Of a stretch of DNA of 43,539 nt, positions 7,560-15,743 are shown piece after piece (position 1 is the stretch's first letter; each line of letters opens with the position of its first letter). A program made the position numbers and the translations under genes. The notes under the pieces are model-generated. The model had not been told where the DNA came from, did no database searches, and saw nothing but the letters and a program-made list of their open reading frames with translations. The stretch is from positions 1 through 43,539 of the forward strand of contig JANYDH010000175.1 of NCBI GenBank assembly GCA_025359865.1, given 5' to 3'. The stretch comes from Actinomycetes bacterium. Its GTDB lineage: Bacteria; Actinomycetota; Acidimicrobiia; Acidimicrobiales; Ilumatobacteraceae.

Positions 7560-8933
7560 ATGTCACAGCCGAGCTTCGATTTCGTCACGCCGCCTACGCC
7601 GTCCTCGCCGACGGGTATCACCGTCGTCGCTGAAAGCCCAGTCGTCGCCGTAGAAGCGGAGTCGACATATTCGGTCGGCGAGCTCGCCGATGCGATCAAC
7701 GGAACCCTGCGCCGGCAATTCGGCGACGGGGTGTGGGTTCGTGGCGAGATCCAGGGTTTCAACGAGCGCGGCCCTCACGCATACTTCCGGCTCGTCGAAG
7801 ACGGGCCGAATGGCAAGGCGGTCCTCAACGTGCAGCTCTTTGCCCCGGCCAGGTCACGGCTGCGCCCGGTGCTCGAGCAGCACCGTCTTCGGCTCGGCGA
7901 TGGACTCAAGGTGCGGGTCTTCGGTCGCCTCGATCTGTATGCGCCGTCCGGACAACTGGGCTTGAAGATGACCGACGTCGACCCCCGGTTCACACTGGGT
8001 GACATGGCCGCTCAGCGCGATGAGCTGATCCGCAGGCTGGTCGCATCAGGCCAGTACGACGAGAACCGACGGCGGGTACTCGTCTCGGCACCGCTGCGGG
8101 TCGGTGTGGTTGCCAGCGTCGACAGCGCGGCATGGGCCGACTTCGTGCACGAACTCGACCGGAGCGCCCTCGCGTTTCGCGTGCGGGTTGCCGACGTGCG
8201 GGTCCAGGGGCCGACGGCAGTGGCGATGATCACGCGAGCGCTGCGTATGTTCGGCTCCGCAACCGATCTCGATGTGGTCGTGCTCATCCGCGGCGGCGGG
8301 GCAAAGACCGAACTCGTCACGTTCGATCACGAGGCGATCGCTACGACGATCGCGGCGTGCGCGTTGCCGGTCCTCACCGGTCTCGGCCACGAGATCGACC
8401 GGAGTATCGCCGACGACGTCGCCCACAGCGCATTCAAGACCCCAACGGCGTGTGCAGCCGGGCTGGTTGAACGGGTGCAGTCCTTCCTTGTTGGCGTCGA
8501 GCAGTCGTGGGTGAGTGTTGCCCGCCGAGCCGACCTGCTACTCACCAGAGCCGATCACGAACTCGCCACGTCGGGTGGGTCAATCGGGCACCGCGCGCTG
8601 ACCGCTCTCGACCGGTGCAACGCTCGGCTGACGGGTGCCGTGTCGACTATCGCCCGAGTTCCGAGCCGGCTCGACGCCGAACAGCGCCACCTGGCGGGGC
8701 TGCACAAGCAGGTGCGCCTCGCCGATCCGGTGCTCACGATGGCGAGGGGGTGGAGCATCACCCGCGATGAGTCCGGCCGCACGGTGCGCGATGTCACGCA
8801 CTTGGCGCCTGGCAACCTGCTCGTCACCACGTTCGCCAACGGTGCCGCCACCAGCACGGTCACCGGCGTGACACCAGACCCGGTGCAGCCCGACCAGATC
8901 CAGCCAAACAGTTCTCAGGGGGCATTGCCATGA
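7560..8933 (+). CDS. xseA: Exodeoxyribonuclease VII large subunit
   Basis: A 457-residue large subunit of the single-strand exonuclease VII, used in repair and recombination. After a short Pro-rich leader comes the N-terminal OB domain (YSVGELADAINGTLRRQF, VWVRGEIQGF). The catalytic region follows, with VVLIRGGGAKTEL, PVLTGLGHEIDRSIADDVAH and KTPTACA; these are conserved ExoVII blocks. A coiled-coil C-terminus comes next. I chose ATG 7560; GTG 7539 would add seven residues. It overlaps xseB by 4 bp (ATGA), indicating translational coupling, as expected for a complex with several small subunits per large subunit. Confidence 0.95.
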   Translation: MSQPSFDFVTPPTPSSPTGITVVAESPVVAVEAESTYSVGELADAINGTLRRQFGDGVWVRGEIQGFNERGPHAYFRLVEDGPNGKAVLNVQLFAPARSRLRPVLEQHRLRLGDGLKVRVFGRLDLYAPSGQLGLKMTDVDPRFTLGDMAAQRDELIRRLVASGQYDENRRRVLVSAPLRVGVVASVDSAAWADFVHELDRSALAFRVRVADVRVQGPTAVAMITRALRMFGSATDLDVVVLIRGGGAKTELVTFDHEAIATTIAACALPVLTGLGHEIDRSIADDVAHSAFKTPTACAAGLVERVQSFLVGVEQSWVSVARRADLLLTRADHELATSGGSIGHRALTALDRCNARLTGAVSTIARVPSRLDAEQRHLAGLHKQVRLADPVLTMARGWSITRDESGRTVRDVTHLAPGNLLVTTFANGAATSTVTGVTPDPVQPDQIQPNSSQGALP

Positions 8934-9163
8934 CCAGCACCGATCCAACGCCAGACCCGGCCGCGCCGACGGGCTACGCCGCGGCGCAGCGCGAGCTCGA
9001 CTCGATCCTCGCCGAACTCGAAAGGACCGACCTCGATGTCGACCGGTTGGCCACGCAGGTACAACGTGCGGCGCAGCTGATTGCGTACTGCCGTGACCGC
9101 ATCGGCAACGCTCGGGTGCAGATCGAACAGGTCGTGGTCGAACTCGGCGACGACCGCAGCTAG
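8930..9163 (+). CDS. xseB: Exodeoxyribonuclease VII small subunit
   Basis: A 77-residue helical protein with the family pattern GYAAAQRELDSILAELE...DVDRLATQVQRAAQLIAYCRDRI. It begins inside the stop of xseA and forms the helical sleeve of the ExoVII complex. A long hairpin lies 20 bp downstream. Confidence 0.94.
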   Translation: MTSTDPTPDPAAPTGYAAAQRELDSILAELERTDLDVDRLATQVQRAAQLIAYCRDRIGNARVQIEQVVVELGDDRS

Positions 9164-9183
9164 CCACCCACCCCCTCTGCGAG

Positions 9184-9226
9184 CTTTGGTCGTGAGATGT
9201 TATTGAGCAACATCTCACGACCAAAG
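9184..9226. repeat. Long intergenic hairpin, probable terminator
   Basis: Perfect 18-bp inverted repeat: ctttggtcgtgagatgtt at 9184-9201 and its complement at 9209-9226, with a 7-nt loop. It lies between xseB and the polyprenyl synthase. There is no T-tract on either side, so it is either a Rho-independent terminator of the U-less actinobacterial kind or a member of a dispersed hairpin family; compare 24126 and 26110. Confidence 0.8.
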
Positions 9227-9249
9227 TTGCGCTGGCATAGCCTGATCGG

Positions 9250-10317
9250 GTGTCGCAGCCGCTTCTACCGCCACCGTCGCTTGCCGGGATCGCTGCAGGA
9301 GTCGAGCGTCGTCTCGGTGTGTTGCTGCAGGCTGAGCGCAGCCGTTGGGCCGCGCTCGACCCCGACCTTGATGATGTTGTGCACCAGGTCGAGCGGTTGG
9401 TACTCGCCGGCGGAAAGCGTCTCCGTCCGGCGTTCTGCCACTGGGGGTACGTCGGCGCGGGGGGCGACCCGCACGCCGAGGTGCTGGTCGATGCGGGCGC
9501 AGCGTTCGAGCTAATGCACGCGTTTGCGCTGTTCCACGACGATGTAATGGACGATGCCGCCAGCCGTCGCGGCACGCCGACCACGCACGTCGTGTACGCC
9601 GAACAACATGTGCAGCACGCTTGGGGCGGCGAGCCGCGTCGATTCGGCGAGGGCATTGCCATCCTCGTCGGCGATCTGGCATTCGTGTATGCCGACCAAC
9701 TGATGCGCGGCGTCACCGTCGAGGCGTGGGACATCTGGAACGAGTTGCGGATCGAGCTGAACATCGGCCAACTGCTCGATGTACTCGGCAGCGTACGCAA
9801 CGAACGCCGCCTTCAGCAAGCCGAACGGATCTGCCGCTACAAGAGCGGTAAGTACACCATCGAGCGGCCACTCCATCTCGGCGCTGTACTCGCCGCCCCG
9901 CAACGCGCAGCCGAATTGATTCCTGGGCTCAGCGCGTACGGCCTGCCGTTGGGTGATGCCTTCCAGATGCGTGACGACGTGATGGGCGTGTTCGGCGACG
10001 AAGCCCTCACCGGCAAGCCCGTTGGCGGTGATCTGCTCGAAGGCAAGCCCACACCGCTGATGGCTCGAGCCGTGGCCGCTGCGACACCGACTCAACGCGA
10101 GGTGCTGGGTCTGGTCGGGCAGCGCAACCTCGACGCCAGCCAGGTGGGGCGCATCCAGCAGGTCATCGTCGAAACCGGCGCGCTCGACCAACTCGAGGCC
10201 CACATCGTGGCGTTGGCCGATGAAGCGGTCAACGCCCTCGAACGTGTCGACATCACTGCCGAGGCTCGCAACGAACTCACGCAGTTGGCGCACTACGTGA
10301 GCTGGCGACAGCAGTAG
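9250..10317 (+). CDS. Polyprenyl (geranylgeranyl/farnesyl) diphosphate synthase
   Basis: A 355-residue all-helical trans-prenyltransferase condensing IPP with allylic diphosphates. The first aspartate-rich motif is HDDVMDD, Asp97-Asp102 (D-D-x-x-D). The second is MRDDVMGVFGD from Asp242, with the Lys of LTGKPVGGD following. GGKRLRPAF supplies the Lys and Arg of the IPP site. Bulky versus small residues before the first motif (AFALFHDD) suggest a medium chain length such as GGPP, but this cannot be fixed by eye. The start is GTG 9250. It is isolated, with no carotenoid or quinone neighbours. Confidence 0.92.
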   Translation: MSQPLLPPPSLAGIAAGVERRLGVLLQAERSRWAALDPDLDDVVHQVERLVLAGGKRLRPAFCHWGYVGAGGDPHAEVLVDAGAAFELMHAFALFHDDVMDDAASRRGTPTTHVVYAEQHVQHAWGGEPRRFGEGIAILVGDLAFVYADQLMRGVTVEAWDIWNELRIELNIGQLLDVLGSVRNERRLQQAERICRYKSGKYTIERPLHLGAVLAAPQRAAELIPGLSAYGLPLGDAFQMRDDVMGVFGDEALTGKPVGGDLLEGKPTPLMARAVAAATPTQREVLGLVGQRNLDASQVGRIQQVIVETGALDQLEAHIVALADEAVNALERVDITAEARNELTQLAHYVSWRQQ

Positions 10318-10351
10318 CTGGTCCTCACGGCGGCTGGGCTACACCAGCGCT

Positions 10352-10427
10352 CGTCTCACACTGCGGCGCCCGTCTCACACTGCAGCGCCCGTCTCACACT
10401 GCAGCGCCCGTCTCACACTGCAGCGAA
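10352..10427. repeat. 19-bp tandem repeat, 4 copies, running into a stop codon
   Basis: Four copies of cgtctcacactgcagcgcc (the first has one change, the last ends in aa) lie between two convergent genes. The last copy contains the stop codon (10413-10415) and final codons of the minus-strand hydrolase. The array therefore looks like three duplications of that gene's terminus outward into the spacer. A 19-bp unit is not a multiple of three. Confidence 0.9.
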
Positions 10428-11060
10428 GGTAGCGAGCGCCTCATCGATGGTGGCGGTGACCACACCGACTTCATCTACCACGGCCGCCAACCAGGGCGGC
10501 CGAACGATGCCGGTCACGGCGATCGGCTCGTCAAGCCCAGAACCCTGCACGGCCAATCGCACGAACTGGGTGGCGTAGTCGGGCGGACGTAAATCGTGTG
10601 ACAGTTCGAGCAAGGCGTACTGGTCGGGTGACGTCATGGAGCGCGCCAGATTGACGAAGCTCTGCGATGTCGGCCCCACCGCTCCACCGGCCAGGCCAGG
10701 CCCGTCGAGCAGTATCGCTCCCCGAACGCGCTGCGGCCGCGCTCCGGCCAGCATGAGCGCGATGTATGCACCCAACCCTCGTCCGGCCACGGTGGCCTCG
10801 CCGAGTGCCCCGAGCGCGATGTCGGCATCGGCCAACAGCAGTTCGGCTCCGTATCCGCCACCCGGGGGCACGGTCGATGCGCCGTGGCCGGTGAAGTCGA
10901 GCGCGTGAATCGGCCCTGTCCACGGTGTGGCCCATGATGGTACGCGTGCCGTGGATGGTTCGCCGAGCCCATGCAACAACAACAATGGGCGACCGCTGCC
11001 GTTGCGCAGTTCGTGCAGCGCCAACCTGATCTTGTTGTGGGTGAGGAACACCGTGTTCAC
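10413..11060 (-). CDS. Alpha/beta hydrolase-fold protein lacking the nucleophile
   Basis: A 215-residue protein with clear alpha/beta-hydrolase strands: PLLLLHGLGEP (HG oxyanion segment), IHALDFTGHGAS, and an elbow helix GAYIALMLAG. At the nucleophile elbow the usual G-x-S-x-G is G93-R-G95-L-G97: the serine is glycine, from a GGG codon. No obvious C-terminal catalytic histidine follows. It overlaps the upstream hydrolase gene (11057-11968) by 4 bp, so the two are co-translated. It is probably non-catalytic, such as a pseudo-enzyme partner of the intact hydrolase. The fold is well supported, the function unknown. Confidence 0.8.
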   Translation of the reverse strand: MNTVFLTHNKIRLALHELRNGSGRPLLLLHGLGEPSTARVPSWATPWTGPIHALDFTGHGASTVPPGGGYGAELLLADADIALGALGEATVAGRGLGAYIALMLAGARPQRVRGAILLDGPGLAGGAVGPTSQSFVNLARSMTSPDQYALLELSHDLRPPDYATQFVRLAVQGSGLDEPIAVTGIVRPPWLAAVVDEVGVVTATIDEALATFAAV

Positions 11061-11968
11061 GCAGTACCCGCCAGGAACTCAAGGACCATTGTGGCGACGT
11101 GGTCAGGTCGTTCGATGTGAACGAAGTGGCCGACGTCACCCAGCACCTCGCACCGGCCCCCGATGGGTAAGTACGGCAGTACATGGTGGGCAAGGGTGCC
11201 CCAACCCATTTCCTCTTGCTCGCGACCGAGCACTCCGAGAAATGGCATCGCCAGGCCGGGCAGGCGATTGATCGTCCACTCGGGCCGCCATGGTCCGAAG
11301 CCGCCGAACCGCATGCTCGGGTCGATTTTCCACCGCCATCCGTCGACGTCCTCGCGGGCGCCGACGCTGACGAGATGGCACAGCCATTCGTGCGAGAGCC
11401 GCGGGTTCATCCGGCCACGCCGCCGGGCGAGGTCCTCGAACGCCCCCGGCTTGCGTGAAGCAGTAGCCGTGGTGTGGCGATGGTCGAGCCAGTCGGTGAT
11501 GTCGCTGCCCATCATTCGCGTGCGTTCGTGATCGGACACGTCGGGGAGGCGGCGTTTGTAGGGAATGCCGTCCAGGTTGACCACGTGCGTGAAACGGTAC
11601 GGCTGTGCATCGGCGAGGTTGATCATCAACGCCCCGCCCTTGGAATGACCGATCACGGGCGCCGGGCGAGTGGTAACCGAGTCCATCACCGCCATCGCAT
11701 CGCGGAGATCGCCATCCCACGCATACAGCGGGGCGTGTTCGCTGTCGCCGTGTCCGCGTTGATCCCACGAAACCACGCGCCACCCTTCGGCGGCCAGCAG
11801 CGGTGCGAACACGTCGTATGTGCGGGCGAAATCGAAGCCGCCGTGCACCAAGAACAGCGGGGCGTCCTCTGCTGATCCCCACTCGTGAACCGCAAGCTGC
11901 AGGCCACCGACATCGAGGTGGTATTCGCGGGCCGGGGTGACGGCGCCGGGATAGTCGCCAAGAGCCAT
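11057..11968 (-). CDS. Alpha/beta hydrolase
   Basis: A 303-residue hydrolase of the epoxide hydrolase/haloperoxidase-like group. Motifs in order are FLVHGGFDFARTYD (oxyanion HGG), VVSWDQRGHGDS, the nucleophile elbow VIGHSKGGALMI with an intact Ser, and a C-terminal VLGDVGHFVHIERPD supplying the His. A lid region with LDHRHT and LARRRGRMNPRLS lies between. The substrate cannot be inferred. It is the first gene of a two-gene operon with the nucleophile-less paralogue, and is divergent from the LysM lipoprotein. Confidence 0.88.
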   Translation of the reverse strand: MALGDYPGAVTPAREYHLDVGGLQLAVHEWGSAEDAPLFLVHGGFDFARTYDVFAPLLAAEGWRVVSWDQRGHGDSEHAPLYAWDGDLRDAMAVMDSVTTRPAPVIGHSKGGALMINLADAQPYRFTHVVNLDGIPYKRRLPDVSDHERTRMMGSDITDWLDHRHTTATASRKPGAFEDLARRRGRMNPRLSHEWLCHLVSVGAREDVDGWRWKIDPSMRFGGFGPWRPEWTINRLPGLAMPFLGVLGREQEEMGWGTLAHHVLPYLPIGGRCEVLGDVGHFVHIERPDHVATMVLEFLAGTA

Positions 11969-12026
11969 TCCACGACCCTACGGCGCGCCACCCGACCGGC
12001 CCGAATCGGCATATAGCCTCATCCAT

Positions 12027-12371
12027 ATGAACCGCATGGGACTGTCGCTCTTAGCTGGCACGCTGATCGTTCTGCCGCTGGTCGGGGCTGGGTGCGGTAC
12101 CGGCGACGAACTTTCAAACGATCCGTTGCCGCCGATGCGCACCACGACGACCACCATCGTGTCGCTCACCACCACGACGGAAGTCACGATGAAGGTGTAC
12201 ATCGTCCAGCCAGGCGACTTGCTCGGCAACATCGCCACCGGGTTCAAGGTCAGCCTTGACGACCTGATGGCCATCAACGGCATCACGAATCCAGACAAGA
12301 TCCAGTCCGGGCAGACATTGAAGATCCCCAACAACACGGTGGTTGTCTTCGAATCCCTGCCGCAGCCGTGA
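12027..12371 (+). CDS. LysM-domain lipoprotein
   Basis: A 114-residue protein. It has a signal peptide with lipobox VGAGC, a Thr-rich linker (TTTTTIVSLTTTTEV), then one LysM domain at about residues 57-102 (VYIVQPGDLLGNIATGFKV...LMAINGITNPDKIQSGQTLKIP). LysM binds peptidoglycan or chitin-like N-acetylglucosamine polymers, so this is a membrane-anchored wall-binding protein with no catalytic domain. An in-frame ATG three codons in (MGLSLL) is an alternative start. Confidence 0.9.
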   Translation: MNRMGLSLLAGTLIVLPLVGAGCGTGDELSNDPLPPMRTTTTTIVSLTTTTEVTMKVYIVQPGDLLGNIATGFKVSLDDLMAINGITNPDKIQSGQTLKIPNNTVVVFESLPQP

Positions 12372-12425
12372 CGAGGTGACATTGGTCCCGGGACACGGTG
12401 GGCCTCGCGGAACTAGACTACATCC

Positions 12426-13124
12426 ATGACGTTCTGGCCGACTCTCGAACACTGGAGTGTGCAGATTCCTCTGCACACGAACCACTACCGCATGGCCGCC
12501 CTGGCCGAGACAGGGTTCGTCAAGATGGCCGACCTGCCGTTCGAGGTGCCCGTTGCAGAGTGGGAGAACCTGGAGTATCTCGACTGGAAGAGCGGCGGCG
12601 ACACCAACTTCGCACCGCTCGCTTCGGCCGATGGCCAACTCGACTGCCGCGGGTTTTGGGACAAGGGCAAGACCGATAAGGACGCACTCTGGACCTCGAA
12701 CGCCGACTTGGCCCCAACATTGCGCAACTACATCGCGGGCGTCGGAGCCAACTTTGGTCGGGTGCGCATCATCAAACTCGAACCGCAAGACCATGAGACT
12801 GCGCTGCGCTCGTTTCATCGCGACGACAACAACCGGTTCAACCCCGACAACGAGGGTTGGGTGGTGCGTAACTGGATCGAGCTCACCGACGATCCCGACA
12901 GCTACATGTTGTTGATGGAGCCGGGCGCCGATGGCCTGCCCGACCCTTCCACCGAGGTTCGGGTTCCATTGCCGCAGTGGTCACGGTTCACCGTCGACAC
13001 GCAACGACTCTGGCATGTGGTGGTCCACAACGGCACCGCGCCGCGGTATGCACTCATCACCAGCCTGGAAAGCGGTCCGGTGCTCGAACACTGGATCGAC
13101 AGCCAACTGCCTGTCAGTGTCTGA
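12426..13124 (+). CDS. Conserved hypothetical, possible cupin/2OG-hydroxylase-like fold
   Basis: A 232-residue soluble protein I cannot assign to a named family. The second half looks like a double-stranded beta-helix: ALRSFHRDDNN, then WVVRNWIELTDDPDSYMLLMEPG, then TQRLWHVVVHNGTAPRYALIT. The His-x-x-Asp and late Trp-His-x-x-x-His segments recall aspartyl/asparaginyl hydroxylase-like Fe(II) enzymes. This is inference from pattern only. It has no signal peptide and stands alone between the LysM lipoprotein and a small membrane protein. Confidence 0.72.
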   Translation: MTFWPTLEHWSVQIPLHTNHYRMAALAETGFVKMADLPFEVPVAEWENLEYLDWKSGGDTNFAPLASADGQLDCRGFWDKGKTDKDALWTSNADLAPTLRNYIAGVGANFGRVRIIKLEPQDHETALRSFHRDDNNRFNPDNEGWVVRNWIELTDDPDSYMLLMEPGADGLPDPSTEVRVPLPQWSRFTVDTQRLWHVVVHNGTAPRYALITSLESGPVLEHWIDSQLPVSV

Positions 13125-13185
13125 CCAGCAGGTTCGTTCGATCGGTTTAGGCCGATCGGACCGTGTCAGCGGCCAGACTTGGTGA

Positions 13186-13758
13186 ATGGAAACACGGGAC
13201 TGGACCGACCGAGCGTTCGACCCGAGCAAAGGGCCGATTCTGGTGAGAGTGGCCACGGTTGAGCGGCTGTTCAATCCGATCGATCCGCAGCCGTTCAATC
13301 TGCGCGATCTCGATGTCGAGGTCGCTAACTGGATTGGCGAGTGGGCCGAGGAGCAACGCGGTCACGACGAGATCACCATCGAGGTGTTGATCGCCGATAA
13401 TAGCGTCGCCAACCGTGAGGATCTGGTGGCTGACGGCATCCGCAACCACTTCGCGTATCGGCGGTGGGCCACGGCACGCACGCTCTCGAGGTTGTGGCGA
13501 GATGGCCGGATCAGTCTCCTCATCGGTCTGACCGTGTTGATCTCGCTCTCATCGGCATCGCGCTTTTTGTTCTCGAACTCCGACAGCGCCTACGTGTCAC
13601 TGTTCCGGGAGGGGCTCGCCGTGGCGGGATGGGTGGCAATGTGGCGTCCGATGGAGATCTTCTTGTACGAGTGGTGGCCGGTCCGCCGAGAACTGCGTAC
13701 GTTCCAACGTCTGGCCGATGCGCGGGTGGTGTTCCCTGCATCCAAACCCACCGTGTAG
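13186..13758 (+). CDS. Two-TM hypothetical membrane protein
   Basis: A 190-residue protein. The soluble N-terminal region to about residue 100 contains LFNPIDPQPFNLRDLDVEVANWI and EITIEVLIAD. Two hydrophobic helices follow (about 106-126 and 134-156), then a cytosolic tail with YEWWPVRRELRTFQRL. I recall similar proteins across bacteria but no function is known to me. It ends 22 bp from the convergent mutase gene. Confidence 0.75.
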   Translation: METRDWTDRAFDPSKGPILVRVATVERLFNPIDPQPFNLRDLDVEVANWIGEWAEEQRGHDEITIEVLIADNSVANREDLVADGIRNHFAYRRWATARTLSRLWRDGRISLLIGLTVLISLSSASRFLFSNSDSAYVSLFREGLAVAGWVAMWRPMEIFLYEWWPVRRELRTFQRLADARVVFPASKPTV

Positions 13759-13780
13759 CTGTCCAAACTCAACCGTCGAG

Positions 13781-15736
13781 TCACCCGCTCGTACTGCGGT
13801 GAGCCACCGCCAATTCGGCCACGTCACGCATGATTCGGGCCATCTGAAAGTCCTTCGGTGTGTACACCTTGGCCACTCCGGCAGCGAGCAACCGCCGTTG
13901 GTCGATCTCAGGGATGATGCCGCCGACCACCACTGGAGCATCGACGCCGTCGGCGGCCAGCAAGGCCAAGATGTCGGGAACGAGGGCAAGGTGTGAGCCC
14001 GACAGAATCGACAACCCGATTACGTCGGGGTCTTCGTCCCGGGCCGATGCCGCGATTTGGGCGGGGGTCAGACGGATCCCCGAATACACCACTTCCATCC
14101 CGGCATCGCGAGCGGCCACCGCGATCTGCTCGGCGCCGTTGGAGTGCCCGTCGAGACCCGGCTTGGCGACGAGAAACTTCGGTGGGCCACCGGCAATGGT
14201 CTTCACGAATGCCGCCACCTCGGCCAGTTCCCCACCGCGACGGCCTACAGCGGCAGATACTCCCGTTGGTGCGCGGAACTCGCCGAACAGGTCGCGCAAG
14301 ATTCCCGACCACTCGCCGGTGGTACCGCCGGCCTTGGCCAGGTCGATCGACGGGCCCATGATGTTGGTGCCGTCGATCGCAGCTCGGCGGAGCTCGACAA
14401 GCGCGGTCGCTACCGCGCTCGCGTCTCTGTCGGCGCGCCATGCCTGCACGTCGGCAACCAACTCTGCCTCGACAGCAGGGTCGACCATCAAGATGTTGTC
14501 ACTGCCGCCGAGCGGTGAGTCGGTGGATTCGGTGTACGAGTTGACACCGACGACCGTGAGGTCACCCGATTCGATTCGCCGTGTCCGTTCGGCCATTGAC
14601 CGCACGAGACGACCCTTCAGCTCATCGACCGCTTCGAACGCTCCGCCGATGGACAACACATCCTCCAGCTCAGCCCAAGCCGCGTCGCGCAGTTCCGCTG
14701 TCTTCGCTTCGATCACGACAGAACCATCGAAGATGTCCCCGTACTCCAACAGGTCGGTCTCGAACGCCAGAACCTGTTGCATTCGCAACGACCACTGCTG
14801 ATCCCATGGACGCGGCAGGCCGAGCGCCTCGTTCCAGGCCGGCAACTGCACGCTACGCGCCCGCGCCCGCTTGGACAGCGTGACTGCAAGCATCTCGAGC
14901 ACGATCCGCTGCACGTTGTTTTCCGGTTGGGCCTCAGTGAGTCCCAGACTGTTGACCTGGACTCCGTAGCGAAAGCGCCGTGCCTTGTGATCGGTCACGC
15001 CGTATCGCTCGAGGCCGATACGGTCCCACAGTTCGGTGAAGGCACGGAGCTTGCAGATCTCCTCGACGAACCGGATGCCGGCGTTGACGAAGAACGAGAT
15101 CGAGCCGAACACCTGGGTGAACTGGTCGTCACCGACCTGGCCGCTGGCCTTGACGGCGTCGAGCACATCGATCGCGGTGGCGAGCGAGAACGCGATCTCC
15201 TGCACCGGTGTAGCACCAGCTTCTTGGAGGTGGTACGAGCACACGTTCATCGGGTTCCACTTCGGCGCATGGTGGGCGCACCACGCGACCATGTCGACGA
15301 TCAGGCGGCGTGAGGGTGCCGGCGGGAAGATGTAGGTGCCACGCGACAGGTATTCCTTGACGATGTCGTTCTGGGTGGTTCCTCGCAATGCTCCGGGTGG
15401 TGTGCCCTGTTCCTCGGCGTTGGCGACATAGAGGGCGAGCAGCCACGCGGCGGTCGAGTTGATGGTCATCGACGTGTTCATGCCGCCGGGCGGGATGCCG
15501 TCGAGGAGCGAGCGCATGTGCCCAAGATGAGCAACGGGCACCCCGACCTTGCCGACCTCACCGCGGGCCATCACCGAGTCGGGGTCGTAGCCGGTCTGGG
15601 TCGGCAGGTCGAACGCAATCGATAGACCCGTCTGCCCCTTGGCCAGGTTCGTACGGTACAACTCGTTGCTCTTGCGTGCCGTGGAGTGCCCGGAGTACGT
15701 CCGCATCAGCCAAGGTTCGTCGCGTGGGGCCATCAT
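13781..15736 (-). CDS. meaA: Ethylmalonyl/methylmalonyl-CoA mutase family protein (MeaA-type)
   Basis: A 651-residue adenosylcobalamin-dependent acyl-CoA mutase. The N-terminal TIM barrel starts with RTYSGHSTARKSNELYR and GLSIAFDLPTQTGYDPDS, and contains TTQNDIVKEYLSRGTYIFPP and NVCSYHLQEAGATPVQEIAF. This matches actinobacterial MeaA more closely than classical MutB. The C-terminal B12 domain has GLDGHSNG (Asp529, cobalt-ligand His531), SILSGSH and VVGGIIP. Both domains are on one chain, as in MeaA/Ecm. The likely reaction is (2R)-ethylmalonyl-CoA to methylsuccinyl-CoA in the ethylmalonyl-CoA pathway. Crotonyl-CoA carboxylase/reductase is not in the window, but a 3-hydroxyacyl-CoA dehydrogenase lies 2 kb away on the same strand. 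Confidence 0.88.
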   Translation of the reverse strand: MMAPRDEPWLMRTYSGHSTARKSNELYRTNLAKGQTGLSIAFDLPTQTGYDPDSVMARGEVGKVGVPVAHLGHMRSLLDGIPPGGMNTSMTINSTAAWLLALYVANAEEQGTPPGALRGTTQNDIVKEYLSRGTYIFPPAPSRRLIVDMVAWCAHHAPKWNPMNVCSYHLQEAGATPVQEIAFSLATAIDVLDAVKASGQVGDDQFTQVFGSISFFVNAGIRFVEEICKLRAFTELWDRIGLERYGVTDHKARRFRYGVQVNSLGLTEAQPENNVQRIVLEMLAVTLSKRARARSVQLPAWNEALGLPRPWDQQWSLRMQQVLAFETDLLEYGDIFDGSVVIEAKTAELRDAAWAELEDVLSIGGAFEAVDELKGRLVRSMAERTRRIESGDLTVVGVNSYTESTDSPLGGSDNILMVDPAVEAELVADVQAWRADRDASAVATALVELRRAAIDGTNIMGPSIDLAKAGGTTGEWSGILRDLFGEFRAPTGVSAAVGRRGGELAEVAAFVKTIAGGPPKFLVAKPGLDGHSNGAEQIAVAARDAGMEVVYSGIRLTPAQIAASARDEDPDVIGLSILSGSHLALVPDILALLAADGVDAPVVVGGIIPEIDQRRLLAAGVAKVYTPKDFQMARIMRDVAELAVAHRSTSG

Positions 15737-15743
15737 CCCAGTG

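Noticed and set aside
14057-15335. Plus-strand open frames opposite the mutase
   Set aside because: They are antisense shadows in GC-rich DNA; the mutase on the other strand explains the region.
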